Shown here: positions 55,201 to 62,582 of the stretch, piece by piece
Position numbering within the stretch: position 1 is the first letter of the stretch
How the letters are laid out: every line of letters starts with the position of its first letter
Assembly (NCBI GenBank): GCA_018365455.1
Contig: JAGZJZ010000029.1
Location: 11,075 to 75,074 of the forward strand
Source: Clostridiales bacterium
GTDB lineage: Bacteria > Bacillota > Clostridia > Lachnospirales > Lachnospiraceae
Length of the DNA: 64,000 nucleotides
Direction of reading: 5' to 3'
The notes under the pieces: generated by a model
The model's database searches: none
What the model was told of the DNA's origin: nothing
The model's input: the letters and a program-made list of their open reading frames with translations, nothing else
Position numbers and translations under genes: made by a program

Positions 55201-56303
55201 ATGCGTCAAATTGGACGAAAAACCCTTATCCGCTGCTTACATCCAGAGATGTAAATGGGGAAGAAGGCCCCGGACATAACTCCTTTACGGTAGATCAGGA
55301 TGGCAATGCAATCTTTGTATACCATGCCAGACCAACCTCACACAATTACCGAAAATGCGGTTCTGATTATAATGGCAATAACAGTTCCTATAATGGGGAG
55401 CCCCTGAACGATCCCTGCCGCCATGCCAGACTGAAGCGAGTACATTGGGCAGCGGACGGTTCCCCTATTTTAAAAATGACCTATGAAGAAGAATTACTGG
55501 ATGCATACAGCACCGTTTCATTGAAGGTAACCGTAACCAAAAAAGCAGAAGAAAAAGTAACCGTAGAGTATGCGGCTCAAACGGGCGGAAAAATCAGCGG
55601 AACAGCGGTACAGACCATTGTAAAAGGTGGATCTACTGCAGAAGTTACGGCGGTAGCTGATACCGGTTATACTTTCGCCGGATGGAGTGATGGCATTAAA
55701 ACTGCAAAGCGAAGTGACCGAAACGTAACAGCATCCAAAAAGCTGACAGCAAACTTTACGAAAAATCAGACACCTCCAAAACCACCAGTACCAAAACCGC
55801 CGGTATCGGAAACGCCAAAAGCATCCAGGGTAAAATTAAGCAAGACAAATATCACCATTGGTTATAAAGAAAAAGTAAAATTAAAAGCAACGGTAATCCC
55901 TGCAAAGGCATCTCAAGAAGTTACCTGGAGTTCAAGCAACAAATCCACAGTAAAGGTAACATCAAAAGGGGAAATAACAGGCAGAAAAGCAGGAAAGTCT
56001 ACGATTACTGTAAAAACCGCAAACGGTAAAAAGAGTTATTGTAAGGTAACTGTGAAAAAAGCACCTAAGACTATTTCCATATCTCCAAAAACAAAGAACC
56101 TGAAGAAAGGAAAGACCTGGAAGATAAAAGTAAAATTCCCTTCAAAGACAGCCAGTTATAAACTGAAATATAAATCTTACAAGAAATCAGTGGCTGTTGT
56201 TTCATCAAGCGGTAAAATTACAGCAAAGAAAAAGGGAACTGCTAAGATCAGGGTAACTACCTTTAATGGAAAAAATGCTTATGTTACAATCCATGTAGGG
56301 TAA
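52242..56303 (+). CDS. Second large secreted GH43 protein
   Basis: A 1353-residue secreted protein. A signal peptide (ending near AFASEN) is followed by an acidic Glu/Gln-rich linker (35-110), a LamG-like domain (about 113-357) and a Big2 domain (359-440). A stretch resembling only the first blade of GH43 (about 449-560; AVSKDGKNFEVL, TDPRIFKTEEG) and an Ig-like domain come next. The full GH43 domain (about 708-1096) has MADPCIYWDE and WAPEIHRVG. An InlB-type repeat, a Pro-rich linker and two lysine-rich Ig-like domains almost identical in pattern to those of the upstream protein end the chain. The two genes lie in tandem and probably act on the same glycan from the cell surface. The ribosome site is GGAGG. 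Confidence 0.9.
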   Translation: MKNKMLKKILAVVTAAAVAATPMSGTAFASENVTVMSEAEQQDREPVKGASVEETMETEAHVLNNTEEPEQSEAAIQEDNVQDAEKEMMEQSDNLKQSGNLLQSADDQTAGEISSTSICTYDFKDYKLSNDGKALECEDQKLILETVGSGKKPSLVNDVYRGQVLQLNEADYNNRGYALLPGNPFAGRDIKNGLTLNFWTKTTGKAGGDRCLIDFEVAPSTGKRAGTFAVNQMMVYWNTTDQNTYFTDFSISSLGLDQKDAWKMVTMTVTESGITFYSDGVKKQHTITSGTERYEQMISDLTGGLAENPSATNVRLGASLATYWKCAGAMLDDVSFYEKALSDEEIAELYQETMVPIPLERVTITGKNAVDEDKSIRLGVTLEPASTNVDKTVTWVSDKPEVLTVDEKGTAKGISEGTAHVTAIVSGVESESFEITVRGVESIRELQEGYYAAVYSTSTDFYASASNVAQETRSVYMAVSKDGKNFEVLNNGGAVIFSKNTSGTLQITDPRIFKTEEGFTVAAPDATSSKGIHLFNSRDGVNYYDDIMVSETELSALPLKRSNFTLLLNGENILETDEQITLGNAVSLTAEEYQNIVNKLGTVVNNGLESLTGLNVDAQQGLTEQELEKQYPSVNALYTDGSRQEFSIDWEGALQGINLSQPGEYTITGKVEQTQYINKLKELNGSSLPEDDPENANPDDPDNYNEEAGTVYYDETKFVEGMADPCIYWDEQSGYYYMTGSYFPEDGDQIDGSDQLEQYDRVVLRRAKTLEGLQDRSTQVTVWKAGNQGFYDGENYASRGYRYIWAPEIHRVGDNWVIYFTESHSSNVFDIYCHALVLPGDKDPYETALQSSGQSSQWTDYKLSVTSQVSDNPFSRSFCLDMTYFKDEVNGQSYVIWAGKPTAAYQGSSTDLFIASVDEQQPWLVTSEPTRITCSDYGWERIRYCVNEGATVLQKDGNIFMCYSASGTGSEYAIGMCSAKGGSDLLDASNWTKNPYPLLTSRDVNGEEGPGHNSFTVDQDGNAIFVYHARPTSHNYRKCGSDYNGNNSSYNGEPLNDPCRHARLKRVHWAADGSPILKMTYEEELLDAYSTVSLKVTVTKKAEEKVTVEYAAQTGGKISGTAVQTIVKGGSTAEVTAVADTGYTFAGWSDGIKTAKRSDRNVTASKKLTANFTKNQTPPKPPVPKPPVSETPKASRVKLSKTNITIGYKEKVKLKATVIPAKASQEVTWSSSNKSTVKVTSKGEITGRKAGKSTITVKTANGKKSYCKVTVKKAPKTISISPKTKNLKKGKTWKIKVKFPSKTASYKLKYKSYKKSVAVVSSSGKITAKKKGTAKIRVTTFNGKNAYVTIHVG

Positions 56304-56432
56304 GCTTACAGGGGATCACACGCAAAGATAACTCATAAGTAAACCCAAATTTAAGCCATACAGAAACATATAGAAATTAGACCTGCTAAAGTGGAAATAA
56401 TATCACAATAACGAAATTCCACAATGAAAAAT

Positions 56433-56476
56433 GGCAGGATTAAAAGAACCGGAATGTATTTTAATCCTGCCTGTTT
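56433..56476 (+). terminator. Terminator after the second GH43 gene
   Basis: GGCAGGATTAAAA pairs exactly with TTTTAATCCTGCC (56459-56471), followed by TGTTTTC. The rest of the 311-base gap up to the tRNA holds only the tRNA promoter. Confidence 0.8.
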
Positions 56477-56570
56477 TCATAATATCAATTCTTATCTCCA
56501 GCATTCAAAAGAAAATTGAAAAAAGGGTTGAAAAAAGGTTGAAAAAAATGTAAATTGTGAAAATTAATAC

Positions 56571-56599
56571 TTGATTTTATGGACATGCAATGCTATAAT
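56571..56599 (+). promoter_or_regulatory. tRNA-Pro promoter
   Basis: TTGATT (56571-56576) and TATAAT (56594-56599) are 17 bases apart, with the tRNA starting 16 bases later. Confidence 0.8.
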
Positions 56600-56614
56600 G
56601 ATAAAGCTGAATAG

Positions 56615-56688
56615 CGAAGCGTGGCTCAGTTTGGTAGAGCGCTGCGTTCGGGACGCAGAGGTCGTGGGTTCGAATCCCGTCGCTTCGA
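56615..56688 (+). tRNA. tRNA-Pro (anticodon CGG)
   Basis: A cloverleaf is readable. The acceptor stem is CGAAGCG/CGCTTCG with discriminator A, and the D arm is GGCTCAGTTTGGTAGAGC. The anticodon stem CTGCG/CGCAG has loop TTCGGGA (anticodon CGG), and the T arm is GTGGGTTCGAATCCC. CCA is not encoded. It is flanked by its own promoter and a terminator. Confidence 0.96.
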
Positions 56689-56704
56689 TTCCTTGGCAGG
56701 GGCG

Positions 56705-56741
56705 CCGGAAACTTATATTTTAATAGGTTTCCGGTCTTTTT
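56705..56741 (+). terminator. Terminator of tRNA-Pro
   Basis: CCGGAAAC pairs with GTTTCCGG around an AT-rich loop and is followed by TC and a T-run. Confidence 0.85.
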
Positions 56742-56820
56742 TTGTTTAAAATCAGAAAGGGAAGGACACGCTGGTCTTGATTCTAAAGAATTAGGTAAAG
56801 ACTCCTGGGCAATATTTGTA

Positions 56821-57180
56821 TTATTCAATATCCGTAAAGAAATGGGTATCCACTTCTTGGACGGACAAGGTCATAAGAGGATTTTCCAGCTTAACCTTAA
56901 TGTCTTTTGCTACATTTATGAAGGAATCTTTAAATGCTTCTTTATCCCAGGTCTCAATGGGATTTCTTGTAACCGTTATAACATAAGCCACTTCACCTAA
57001 ACTACATCCACGGACCTTCCCGCATACAAGCCGGTTTACATCTATAAAGCCTGTGACATATACGCCCGAGCTTAAGTATTCGTCATTAGCACTGTCTTCC
57101 CATAACTGGGCAATATATTCCTCGCTATAATATTTCATCTCAAGTCCGTAGAATGTTAAGATATATTTTTCCGTTATCAT
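56821..57180 (-). CDS. Hypothetical 119-residue protein
   Basis: A soluble acidic protein that I do not recognise. It has GLEMKYYSEEYIAQLWEDSA near the N-terminus, GVYVTGFIDVNRLVCGKV in the middle, and a C-terminal acidic tail. There is no signal peptide, no membrane segment and no known catalytic motif. The ribosome site is weak (GGTGGT). It is divergent from the XRE membrane protein gene. Coding status is supported by length, amino-acid composition and lack of a competing frame, but remains uncertain. Confidence 0.55.
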   Translation of the reverse strand: MITEKYILTFYGLEMKYYSEEYIAQLWEDSANDEYLSSGVYVTGFIDVNRLVCGKVRGCSLGEVAYVITVTRNPIETWDKEAFKDSFINVAKDIKVKLENPLMTLSVQEVDTHFFTDIE

Positions 57181-57356
57181 GATACCACCAAAAAATAATT
57201 GATTATATTAAAGTATGATAATGCAGGATAATTGATACTTTTTTGATGATTTTGGGGATGTAAAAGGTTTTTTACATCAAAAATAAGGCGATGGAAAACA
57301 GTTTTGATAGCAGGAATCAACGCTCCGGGATAGAATGAAAGCAGGAGGAAATCAAA

Positions 57357-57938
57357 ATGGAGATTAGCAGACAAATAAAAAAATACAGACAGGAATTTAA
57401 ATTATCCCAGGAGGATCTGGCAGAGAAAGTATTCGTAACCCGGCAGACCATTTCAAACTGGGAAAACGATAAGAACTATCCGGATATAAACAGCCTTGTG
57501 CTTTTGAGCAATCTCTTTGGTACTTCTCTTGATATTTTAGTGAAAGGAGATCTGGAGCGAATGAAGGAAGAAATTAAGACGGAGGATATAGCAGTTCTGA
57601 AACGTGACAGCACAATTTTTACGGTATTGCTTGCAGCCACTGTGGTATCAATCGTGCCGCTGTTTCTGTATTTGGATTTTGCGGGAATTGCGATCTGGAT
57701 AATTCTGTTTGGTATTACCATGTACTATGCAATCCGCATTGAAAAACAAAAAAAAATCCATGAAATTAAGACTTACAAAGAAATTGTAGCTTTTATAGAA
57801 GGGAAAAGGCTGGATGAAATTGAACAAACCCGGGAAAGTGGAAAGAGACCATACCAGGCAGTGCTTTATATAATCGGTTCCGCGCTGATAACTGCATTTG
57901 TTGTGATTGTAATGTATCTGTTGCTTGGCAAGGCATGA
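57357..57938 (+). CDS. XRE regulator fused to a membrane domain
   Basis: A 193-residue protein. An N-terminal helix-turn-helix (about 5-60) has KKYRQEFKLSQEDLAEKVFV and RQTISNWENDKNYPDINSL. Two central hydrophobic segments (about 88-123; LLAATVVSIVPLFLYLDFAG) and one at the C-terminus (ALITAFVVIVMYLLLG) follow. HTH proteins with a membrane tail of this type are common in Firmicutes and often control nearby envelope genes; the target is unknown. A good ribosome site (AGGAGG) is present. Confidence 0.88.
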   Translation: MEISRQIKKYRQEFKLSQEDLAEKVFVTRQTISNWENDKNYPDINSLVLLSNLFGTSLDILVKGDLERMKEEIKTEDIAVLKRDSTIFTVLLAATVVSIVPLFLYLDFAGIAIWIILFGITMYYAIRIEKQKKIHEIKTYKEIVAFIEGKRLDEIEQTRESGKRPYQAVLYIIGSALITAFVVIVMYLLLGKA

Positions 57939-58101
57939 CTCCCCAATTAACGACCGGCGCAGAAAATGCAAAGACCGTAAAATTTTACATGTTTTCATAA
58001 GATTTTTCTATTCTTTTTTGATCGAAAGAGGATTATACTTAAGCTAACAAATAGGCAGACAAAAAAAGTCTTTAGATCAGGATAAGAAAGGAGGAATTTG
58101 T

Positions 58102-58329
58102 ATGAAACGGTTCACCTGTAAATTCTCCTCCGTGGAGGATATAGTGGCATTCGTAGACCGCGCTGAGAAATGTGATTATAATATTGATGTAAAATACGAT
58201 CATGTACTGGTTGATGGCAAGTCGATTATGGGGCTGGTCAGTTTGGGAATTGAGAAGACAGTGGAAATCATCTGTTACAGTGATCATGCAGTGGCGGAAG
58301 CATTAGTTCCGGGGGCTATTGCGGCATAG
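58102..58329 (+). CDS. Second HPr-family protein lacking the phosphorylatable His
   Basis: A 75-residue protein with HPr-like pattern. The Ser-46 region is well kept (DGKSIMGLVSLGI), very close to true HPr, while the His-15 motif is missing (SSVEDIVAFVDRAEK). The ribosome site is AAAGGAGG. It is separate from the member at 14144 but has the same lesion. A Ser-only regulatory HPr is one hypothesis; no PTS enzymes are encoded in the window. Confidence 0.78.
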   Translation: MKRFTCKFSSVEDIVAFVDRAEKCDYNIDVKYDHVLVDGKSIMGLVSLGIEKTVEIICYSDHAVAEALVPGAIAA

Positions 58330-58440
58330 AGACCAGAAGGTATTGATTTCTCAGCAGACTTTTGTGATACAAACCATCTGAATTCCAGAGGTGCAAGCTG
58401 GAAAATGGCAGATGAAAAAAGAGCTGCAAAAAATAAATGA

Positions 58441-58483
58441 AAAACAGGTTGGATTTCTATGTTTGAAATCCAACCTGTTTTTT
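58441..58483. terminator. Bidirectional terminator
   Basis: AAAACAGGTTGGATTTC pairs exactly with GAAATCCAACCTGTTTT around TATGTTT. A and T runs on both sides suit termination of the HPr-like gene and of the converging membrane-protein gene. Confidence 0.88.
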
Positions 58484-59024
58484 ATCGTCTTAAAACTTTC
58501 TGGCTTTGCCAGAGGAATATCAGATATAAGATACCGGCAACCAATTGAACGATTGCAATAATAAATGTAACAATAGATGCTAATATATTTATAATAGGAA
58601 TGTACATCAATAACTCGCAGATCAGTGAAATCACCATACATAAACCATATAATTTCCAGATCAGTCCCGCACGGCTGACCAGTGTCTGGTCTACACCCCA
58701 CAAAATCCCGGCTGTAGCCTTACAGATATAGAATACCGACAGGAATGATAAGATGGTGTTCGCCATGCCAAGCATGCCGGAAATAAATCCATGATTAAAA
58801 AACAATCCAATGATGTTAACTGCCAGATTTACGATCGTAATAAAAAAGGCTGTCTTATAATCTTCGCTGACTCCGGACAGGACATAAATAGCGTACAGAC
58901 AGATAACAAAACTAGCCAGTACGGCTACCATCCCCAAAATCGGGATAAAGCCCAATAGTCCCAATATCTGACCTATAAATAAATAGTATATACCGTTTCC
59001 GGCTCTTCCTCCTAAGCTTCCCAA
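58482..59024 (-). CDS. Small multi-pass membrane protein
   Basis: A 180-residue protein with about five hydrophobic segments (LGFIPILGMVAVLASFVICL, FFITIVNLAVNIIGLFF, LICELLMYIPIINILASIV). I do not assign it to a characterised family. The start has AAAGGGGGT upstream and the gene ends at the bidirectional terminator. It is monocistronic. Confidence 0.75.
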   Translation of the reverse strand: MGSLGGRAGNGIYYLFIGQILGLLGFIPILGMVAVLASFVICLYAIYVLSGVSEDYKTAFFITIVNLAVNIIGLFFNHGFISGMLGMANTILSFLSVFYICKATAGILWGVDQTLVSRAGLIWKLYGLCMVISLICELLMYIPIINILASIVTFIIAIVQLVAGILYLIFLWQSQKVLRR

Positions 59025-59433
59025 ATGAATACCCCCTTTTATATTAAATGATAATCATAGTGTAGCATAGGATGAAAAATAAGTCCATGTTAAAATGCGG
59101 TCTGATAGTCCTCCCTCATGAAATCCCCAATATCTGAAATGCCGTTATAACACCATCTTTTCTGCCAGAAATATGAGTTTGTTTTTTCGACTTTTTTCAT
59201 ATATACTGGAACTGATAGTCTGAAGATAAGAAAAAGTTTGAAATGCATCATACATGATACAAAAATGATGCAACTTTGGCGCAAAATAGAAAAGAATAAT
59301 GTTGCAAATATAAACGAGGGAGTATAGGTTGAAAGAAAAATTTGATACAGAAAGGGAGCCACGGTGTGATTCTTTCAACCGGTTTATTGTGGCAGTATTG
59401 CAGGCATGCCTGTAATATGCAATGGGTGTAAAA
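59025..59433. other. Control region of the OmpR/HK operon
   Basis: About 400 AT-rich bases lie between the divergent membrane-protein gene and the response regulator. Short minus-strand frames here have no ribosome site and low-complexity composition, so I do not call them. The region contains the TGATACAA repeats listed separately. No standard promoter is obvious. Confidence 0.6.
59255..59273 (+). promoter_or_regulatory. Direct repeats TGATACAA/TGATGCAA upstream of the response regulator
   Basis: TGATACAA (59255-59262) and TGATGCAA (59266-59273) start 11 bases apart, one helical turn, as in OmpR/PhoB-family binding sites. A further TGATACAG is at 59343-59350. The same word recurs upstream of the VanY-type gene at 62476, 62487 and 62509. 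Confidence 0.6.
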
Positions 59434-60087
59434 ATGATAAAAATACTGGTTGTTGAAGATGAAGAACCGATTTCTAATTTGATTCGCATGAACCTTGTGA
59501 AAGCAGGATATCAGTGTGAGTGTTCATTTGATGGTTTAGATGCGGCTGATAAAATGGCGGAGGGAAATTATGATCTGGTACTGCTGGACATCATGCTGCC
59601 AAAAATTAATGGATATGAATTACTGGAATATGCCAAGACCCTGAATCTTCCCGTTATATTTATAACGGCTATGGGATCCTTGGATAATAAAGTAAAGGGG
59701 CTTCGCCAGGGAGCAGATGACTATATCACCAAGCCATTTGAGATTATAGAACTGCTTGCCAGGGTGGAGAGTGCCCTTAGAAGATATAATAAAGCGGAAA
59801 AGGTTATCCGCATTCTGGACATTGAAATCGATGTCTCTTCCAGGGTGGTCAGGCAAAAGGGAGAGCAGGTGCTGCTTACCTTGAAGGAATTCGAGTTGCT
59901 GCTGCTTTTTGTGCGCAATAAGAATATAGCCCTTTACCGGGAGACAATCTATGAAAATGTATGGGGAAGCAGTTATCTGGGAGACAGCAGAACTGTAGAT
60001 CTGCATGTACAAAGGCTGCGAAAGAAGCTGAATTGGGAAACTTATATTGTTGCCGTATATAAAGTGGGATACAGACTGGAGGTTTAA
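59434..60087 (+). CDS. OmpR/PhoB-family response regulator
   Basis: A 217-residue regulator. The receiver has KILVVEDEEPIS, phosphoacceptor Asp in LVLLDIMLPKINGYE and Lys in YITKPFEI. The C-terminal winged helix has LTLKEFELLLLF and SRTVDLHVQRLRKKL. The start is set at MIKILVVEDE; the frame opens 12 bases earlier. The kinase starts at the next base after its stop. The pair is VanRS-like in type, but specificity is unknown. Confidence 0.93.
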   Translation: MIKILVVEDEEPISNLIRMNLVKAGYQCECSFDGLDAADKMAEGNYDLVLLDIMLPKINGYELLEYAKTLNLPVIFITAMGSLDNKVKGLRQGADDYITKPFEIIELLARVESALRRYNKAEKVIRILDIEIDVSSRVVRQKGEQVLLTLKEFELLLLFVRNKNIALYRETIYENVWGSSYLGDSRTVDLHVQRLRKKLNWETYIVAVYKVGYRLEV

Positions 60088-61506
60088 ATGAAATTTCGCT
60101 GGAAGATTTTCTTTATTTTTACGGCTTTGATTGCAGTCGTATTCAGCATTTTCGGCATTTGGATAGTGACAGCCACCTTTCAGTCTTCCCTGGACAGGGA
60201 GATCGACCGTGGAAATTCCGAAAATAAAATGTTCCAGTTTGCATTTGAAATGTCCGTAAACTCATTAGGGGAAGAATATCTGGTTATAGATGATAAAGTG
60301 ATTAAGGATATCGCCAATTCACTGAAGAAAAGTGTTGGAGGCAGCAACAGCTATATCAGAGTTTATGATAAACAGAAAAATGTACTGTTCAGTGACGCAA
60401 ATATTAAGTCGGATACGGATTTTATATCAAGACTTCAGACCAATAATTATGGTTATGAAATCGTAAATGAAAATGACGGATATTATCTGATCGTTATGTG
60501 TAAAAGCGAAAGCAAGGAAAGTGTATTTTATCTGGAGAATATCATGGATATTTCTTACATATATTCAGAACGGGAACAGCTGTTTCAGCAGTATCAGATT
60601 GGGATTGTGGTGCTGTTAGTGGGAACCGGATTTGTTACTCTGGTACTATCTAATTATTTGACCAGGTCTGTGGTAACCCTGTCTAAGGTAACCAGAAAGT
60701 TTTCCAGGGGAGATTATCAGATTCGGGCAAAACGTGTCAGCGAGGATGAGATTGGGGATCTGTCCCAGGACTTTAATGATATGGCTGAAAATCTCTGCCA
60801 GAAAATGGGTGAACTTGCACAGGCAGCCAGGCGGCAGGAAGATTTTACCGCCTCCTTTGCCCATGAACTGAAGACGCCGCTCACTTCCATTATCGGATAT
60901 GCGGATATGCTGCGGACCATGGATCTGGATAAAGAAGAAATCATGGAAGCATCCAACTACATCTATTCCCAGGGAAAGCGGCTGGAAAGCCTATCCCTTA
61001 AACTGCTGGAATTAATCGTAACGAAGAAGCAGGAATATGAGCTGACGCCGATTCAGGCAGCGGCATTTATGAAAAATGTGGTGCAGACCGTAAGCGCATC
61101 TTTGGAAGCGAAAAAAATTACGCTGCATATGAAGGCAGAAGAAGGGGTAATCATAGGAGAAAAGGATCTATTGGTTTCTTTATTGGTGAACCTGATTGAT
61201 AATGCCAGAAAGGCTTCTTACGAACAGGGGGACATCTGGATAACCGGGAAGAAAAATCCGGATGATTATGAAATTATGGTAAAGGACAATGGCTGTGGTA
61301 TTCCGGAGGAAGAACTTAGCAAAATTACAGAAGCCTTCTATATGGTGGACAAGTCCAGAGCCAGAAAAGAAGGAGGGGCAGGGCTTGGCATGACACTTTG
61401 CAGTAAAATTGTGGAGATCCATGATGCCAAATGGCGTATCCGAAGTAAGGAAGGAGAGGGAACAACGATCTGGATTTCCTTCCCGGAAGGGGGGACACGC
61501 AGATGA
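60088..61506 (+). CDS. Sensor histidine kinase (HAMP, HisKA, HATPase)
   Basis: A 472-residue membrane kinase. Membrane helix 1 is at about 8-28, the extracellular sensor at 30-160, and helix 2 at about 168-190 (IGIVVLLVGTGFVTLVLSNYL). HAMP follows, HisKA has the phosphoacceptor in SFAHELKTPLTSI (His about 259), and the HATPase has LLVNLIDNARKA, DNGCGIPEEEL and GGAGLGMTLC. Its stop overlaps the next gene's start (ATGA), coupling the kinase to a membrane protein of unknown function. Confidence 0.94.
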   Translation: MKFRWKIFFIFTALIAVVFSIFGIWIVTATFQSSLDREIDRGNSENKMFQFAFEMSVNSLGEEYLVIDDKVIKDIANSLKKSVGGSNSYIRVYDKQKNVLFSDANIKSDTDFISRLQTNNYGYEIVNENDGYYLIVMCKSESKESVFYLENIMDISYIYSEREQLFQQYQIGIVVLLVGTGFVTLVLSNYLTRSVVTLSKVTRKFSRGDYQIRAKRVSEDEIGDLSQDFNDMAENLCQKMGELAQAARRQEDFTASFAHELKTPLTSIIGYADMLRTMDLDKEEIMEASNYIYSQGKRLESLSLKLLELIVTKKQEYELTPIQAAAFMKNVVQTVSASLEAKKITLHMKAEEGVIIGEKDLLVSLLVNLIDNARKASYEQGDIWITGKKNPDDYEIMVKDNGCGIPEEELSKITEAFYMVDKSRARKEGGAGLGMTLCSKIVEIHDAKWRIRSKEGEGTTIWISFPEGGTRR

Positions 61507-62474
61507 ATTGGAAGAAAATAGGAAAGTATGCCCTGAGTTCCGTCTTTGTTGGGGGGTTAATTGCGATGGCTGTGTTTTTCCCGCAGTATTACAGCAAGAT
61601 ACATGACAGCAAATATCTGAATAATGTTACCATTGTGGACAGAGAGAAGGTTTCCATGTCCTATGATTATAATACGTCCCTGGAAAGCAAGCTGGAGGTT
61701 TTGATGCAGTCTGTAGTGAAAGGTAAGGAATTTAAGCCTGTTCGCCAGACGAAAGACAATGTAGTCAGTGATAAGACATTGATTGAGGGTCTTGCAAAAG
61801 AAGTGATTGAGCTGCAGAATTTAGGGGTTCTCTGGATGGTTCAGCAGTACCCTTATGTGGATTATTTTGTGGATGCGTCCCTATACAGTGTAAAAAATGA
61901 ATCTTCTGCATTGAATCCAAATGACAATGTATTGTTCTGGTATATGCGGTTTAGCGACTTTACGACCTTCGACTTTGAATTTTGTGTGGATGCATATGAT
62001 TACAAGATTTATAGTGCCGGTATTGCATGCGACGTGCTTCATAAAGAATATGATCTGCTCCAATCTCACATGGCTATGAATGATATATGGATAAAAAGTA
62101 ATGCAAATGATGCAAGTGTTACGGAAAGGGCAACGGAAAATGTAGTGGAAAATGGGGATAATGTTTTAGAAAGCATGGATCTTGAAACGGAAGTTTCTTC
62201 TATGGAGGCACGCAGTGAAGAGTTTTATTATTATTTGGATTCTCAGAACGCAGTTCTGATGGATGGTTTCCGGCAGTATTACGGCGCCGGTTACGCTGAA
62301 ATGATCGGTTCTGATTATTTATATTCTATTATGAAATACAATTTTAAAAATTCTTCAGCCAATGTCAGAAAGAATTGGTATGTTAAGAATGTTGGGGCAA
62401 ATTATATGCCGGCATTTTCTACAGGCATTGAAACAATGGCTGACTGGGTTGAGAATGCAGATAAAAATGAGTAA
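61503..62474 (+). CDS. Membrane-anchored protein coupled to the histidine kinase
   Basis: A 323-residue protein that I do not recognise. An N-terminal membrane anchor (about 9-27; YALSSVFVGGLIAMAVFF) and a long extracytoplasmic part follow. The latter has aromatic-rich elements (LGVLWMVQQYPYVDYFVDAS, FWYMRFSDFTTFDFEF) and an acidic, Ser/Glu-rich segment near 210-245. No catalytic motif is seen. The four-base overlap with the kinase stop indicates tight coupling, so it could be an accessory sensor or regulator of the kinase. Confidence 0.75.
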   Translation: MNWKKIGKYALSSVFVGGLIAMAVFFPQYYSKIHDSKYLNNVTIVDREKVSMSYDYNTSLESKLEVLMQSVVKGKEFKPVRQTKDNVVSDKTLIEGLAKEVIELQNLGVLWMVQQYPYVDYFVDASLYSVKNESSALNPNDNVLFWYMRFSDFTTFDFEFCVDAYDYKIYSAGIACDVLHKEYDLLQSHMAMNDIWIKSNANDASVTERATENVVENGDNVLESMDLETEVSSMEARSEEFYYYLDSQNAVLMDGFRQYYGAGYAEMIGSDYLYSIMKYNFKNSSANVRKNWYVKNVGANYMPAFSTGIETMADWVENADKNE

Positions 62475-62475
62475 A

Positions 62476-62516
62476 TGATACAACTATGATACAAATTCCA
62501 CACGATTTTGATACAG
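62476..62516 (+). promoter_or_regulatory. Three TGATACA(A/G) repeats before the VanY-type gene
   Basis: Copies start at 62476, 62487 and 62509, that is 11 and 22 bases apart. The last overlaps a plausible -35 (TTGATA, 62508-62513), and TATATA (62530-62535) lies 16 bases downstream as a -10. Repeats in helical phase next to the -35 resemble an OmpR/PhoB-type activator site. The same word precedes the response regulator operon. Confidence 0.65.
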
Positions 62517-62582
62517 TTGAGTTCTATCCTATATATAAGGATACATGATATGAGGGGGTATCTGCTATAAGGAGGGACTACT

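Noticed and set aside
56577..56828. Minus-strand 83-residue frame across the tRNA
   Set aside because: It runs through tRNA-Pro; the segment similar to 'RSDGIRTHDL' is the usual artefact of translating a tRNA region.
56615..57180. tRNA-Pro as the attachment site of an integrated element
   Set aside because: No integrase gene and no duplicated tRNA 3' end could be seen in the window.
59090..59489. Two minus-strand frames of 90 and 114 residues
   Set aside because: They lie in the AT-rich control region, lack ribosome sites, and one runs into the response regulator gene; the composition is like translated noncoding DNA.
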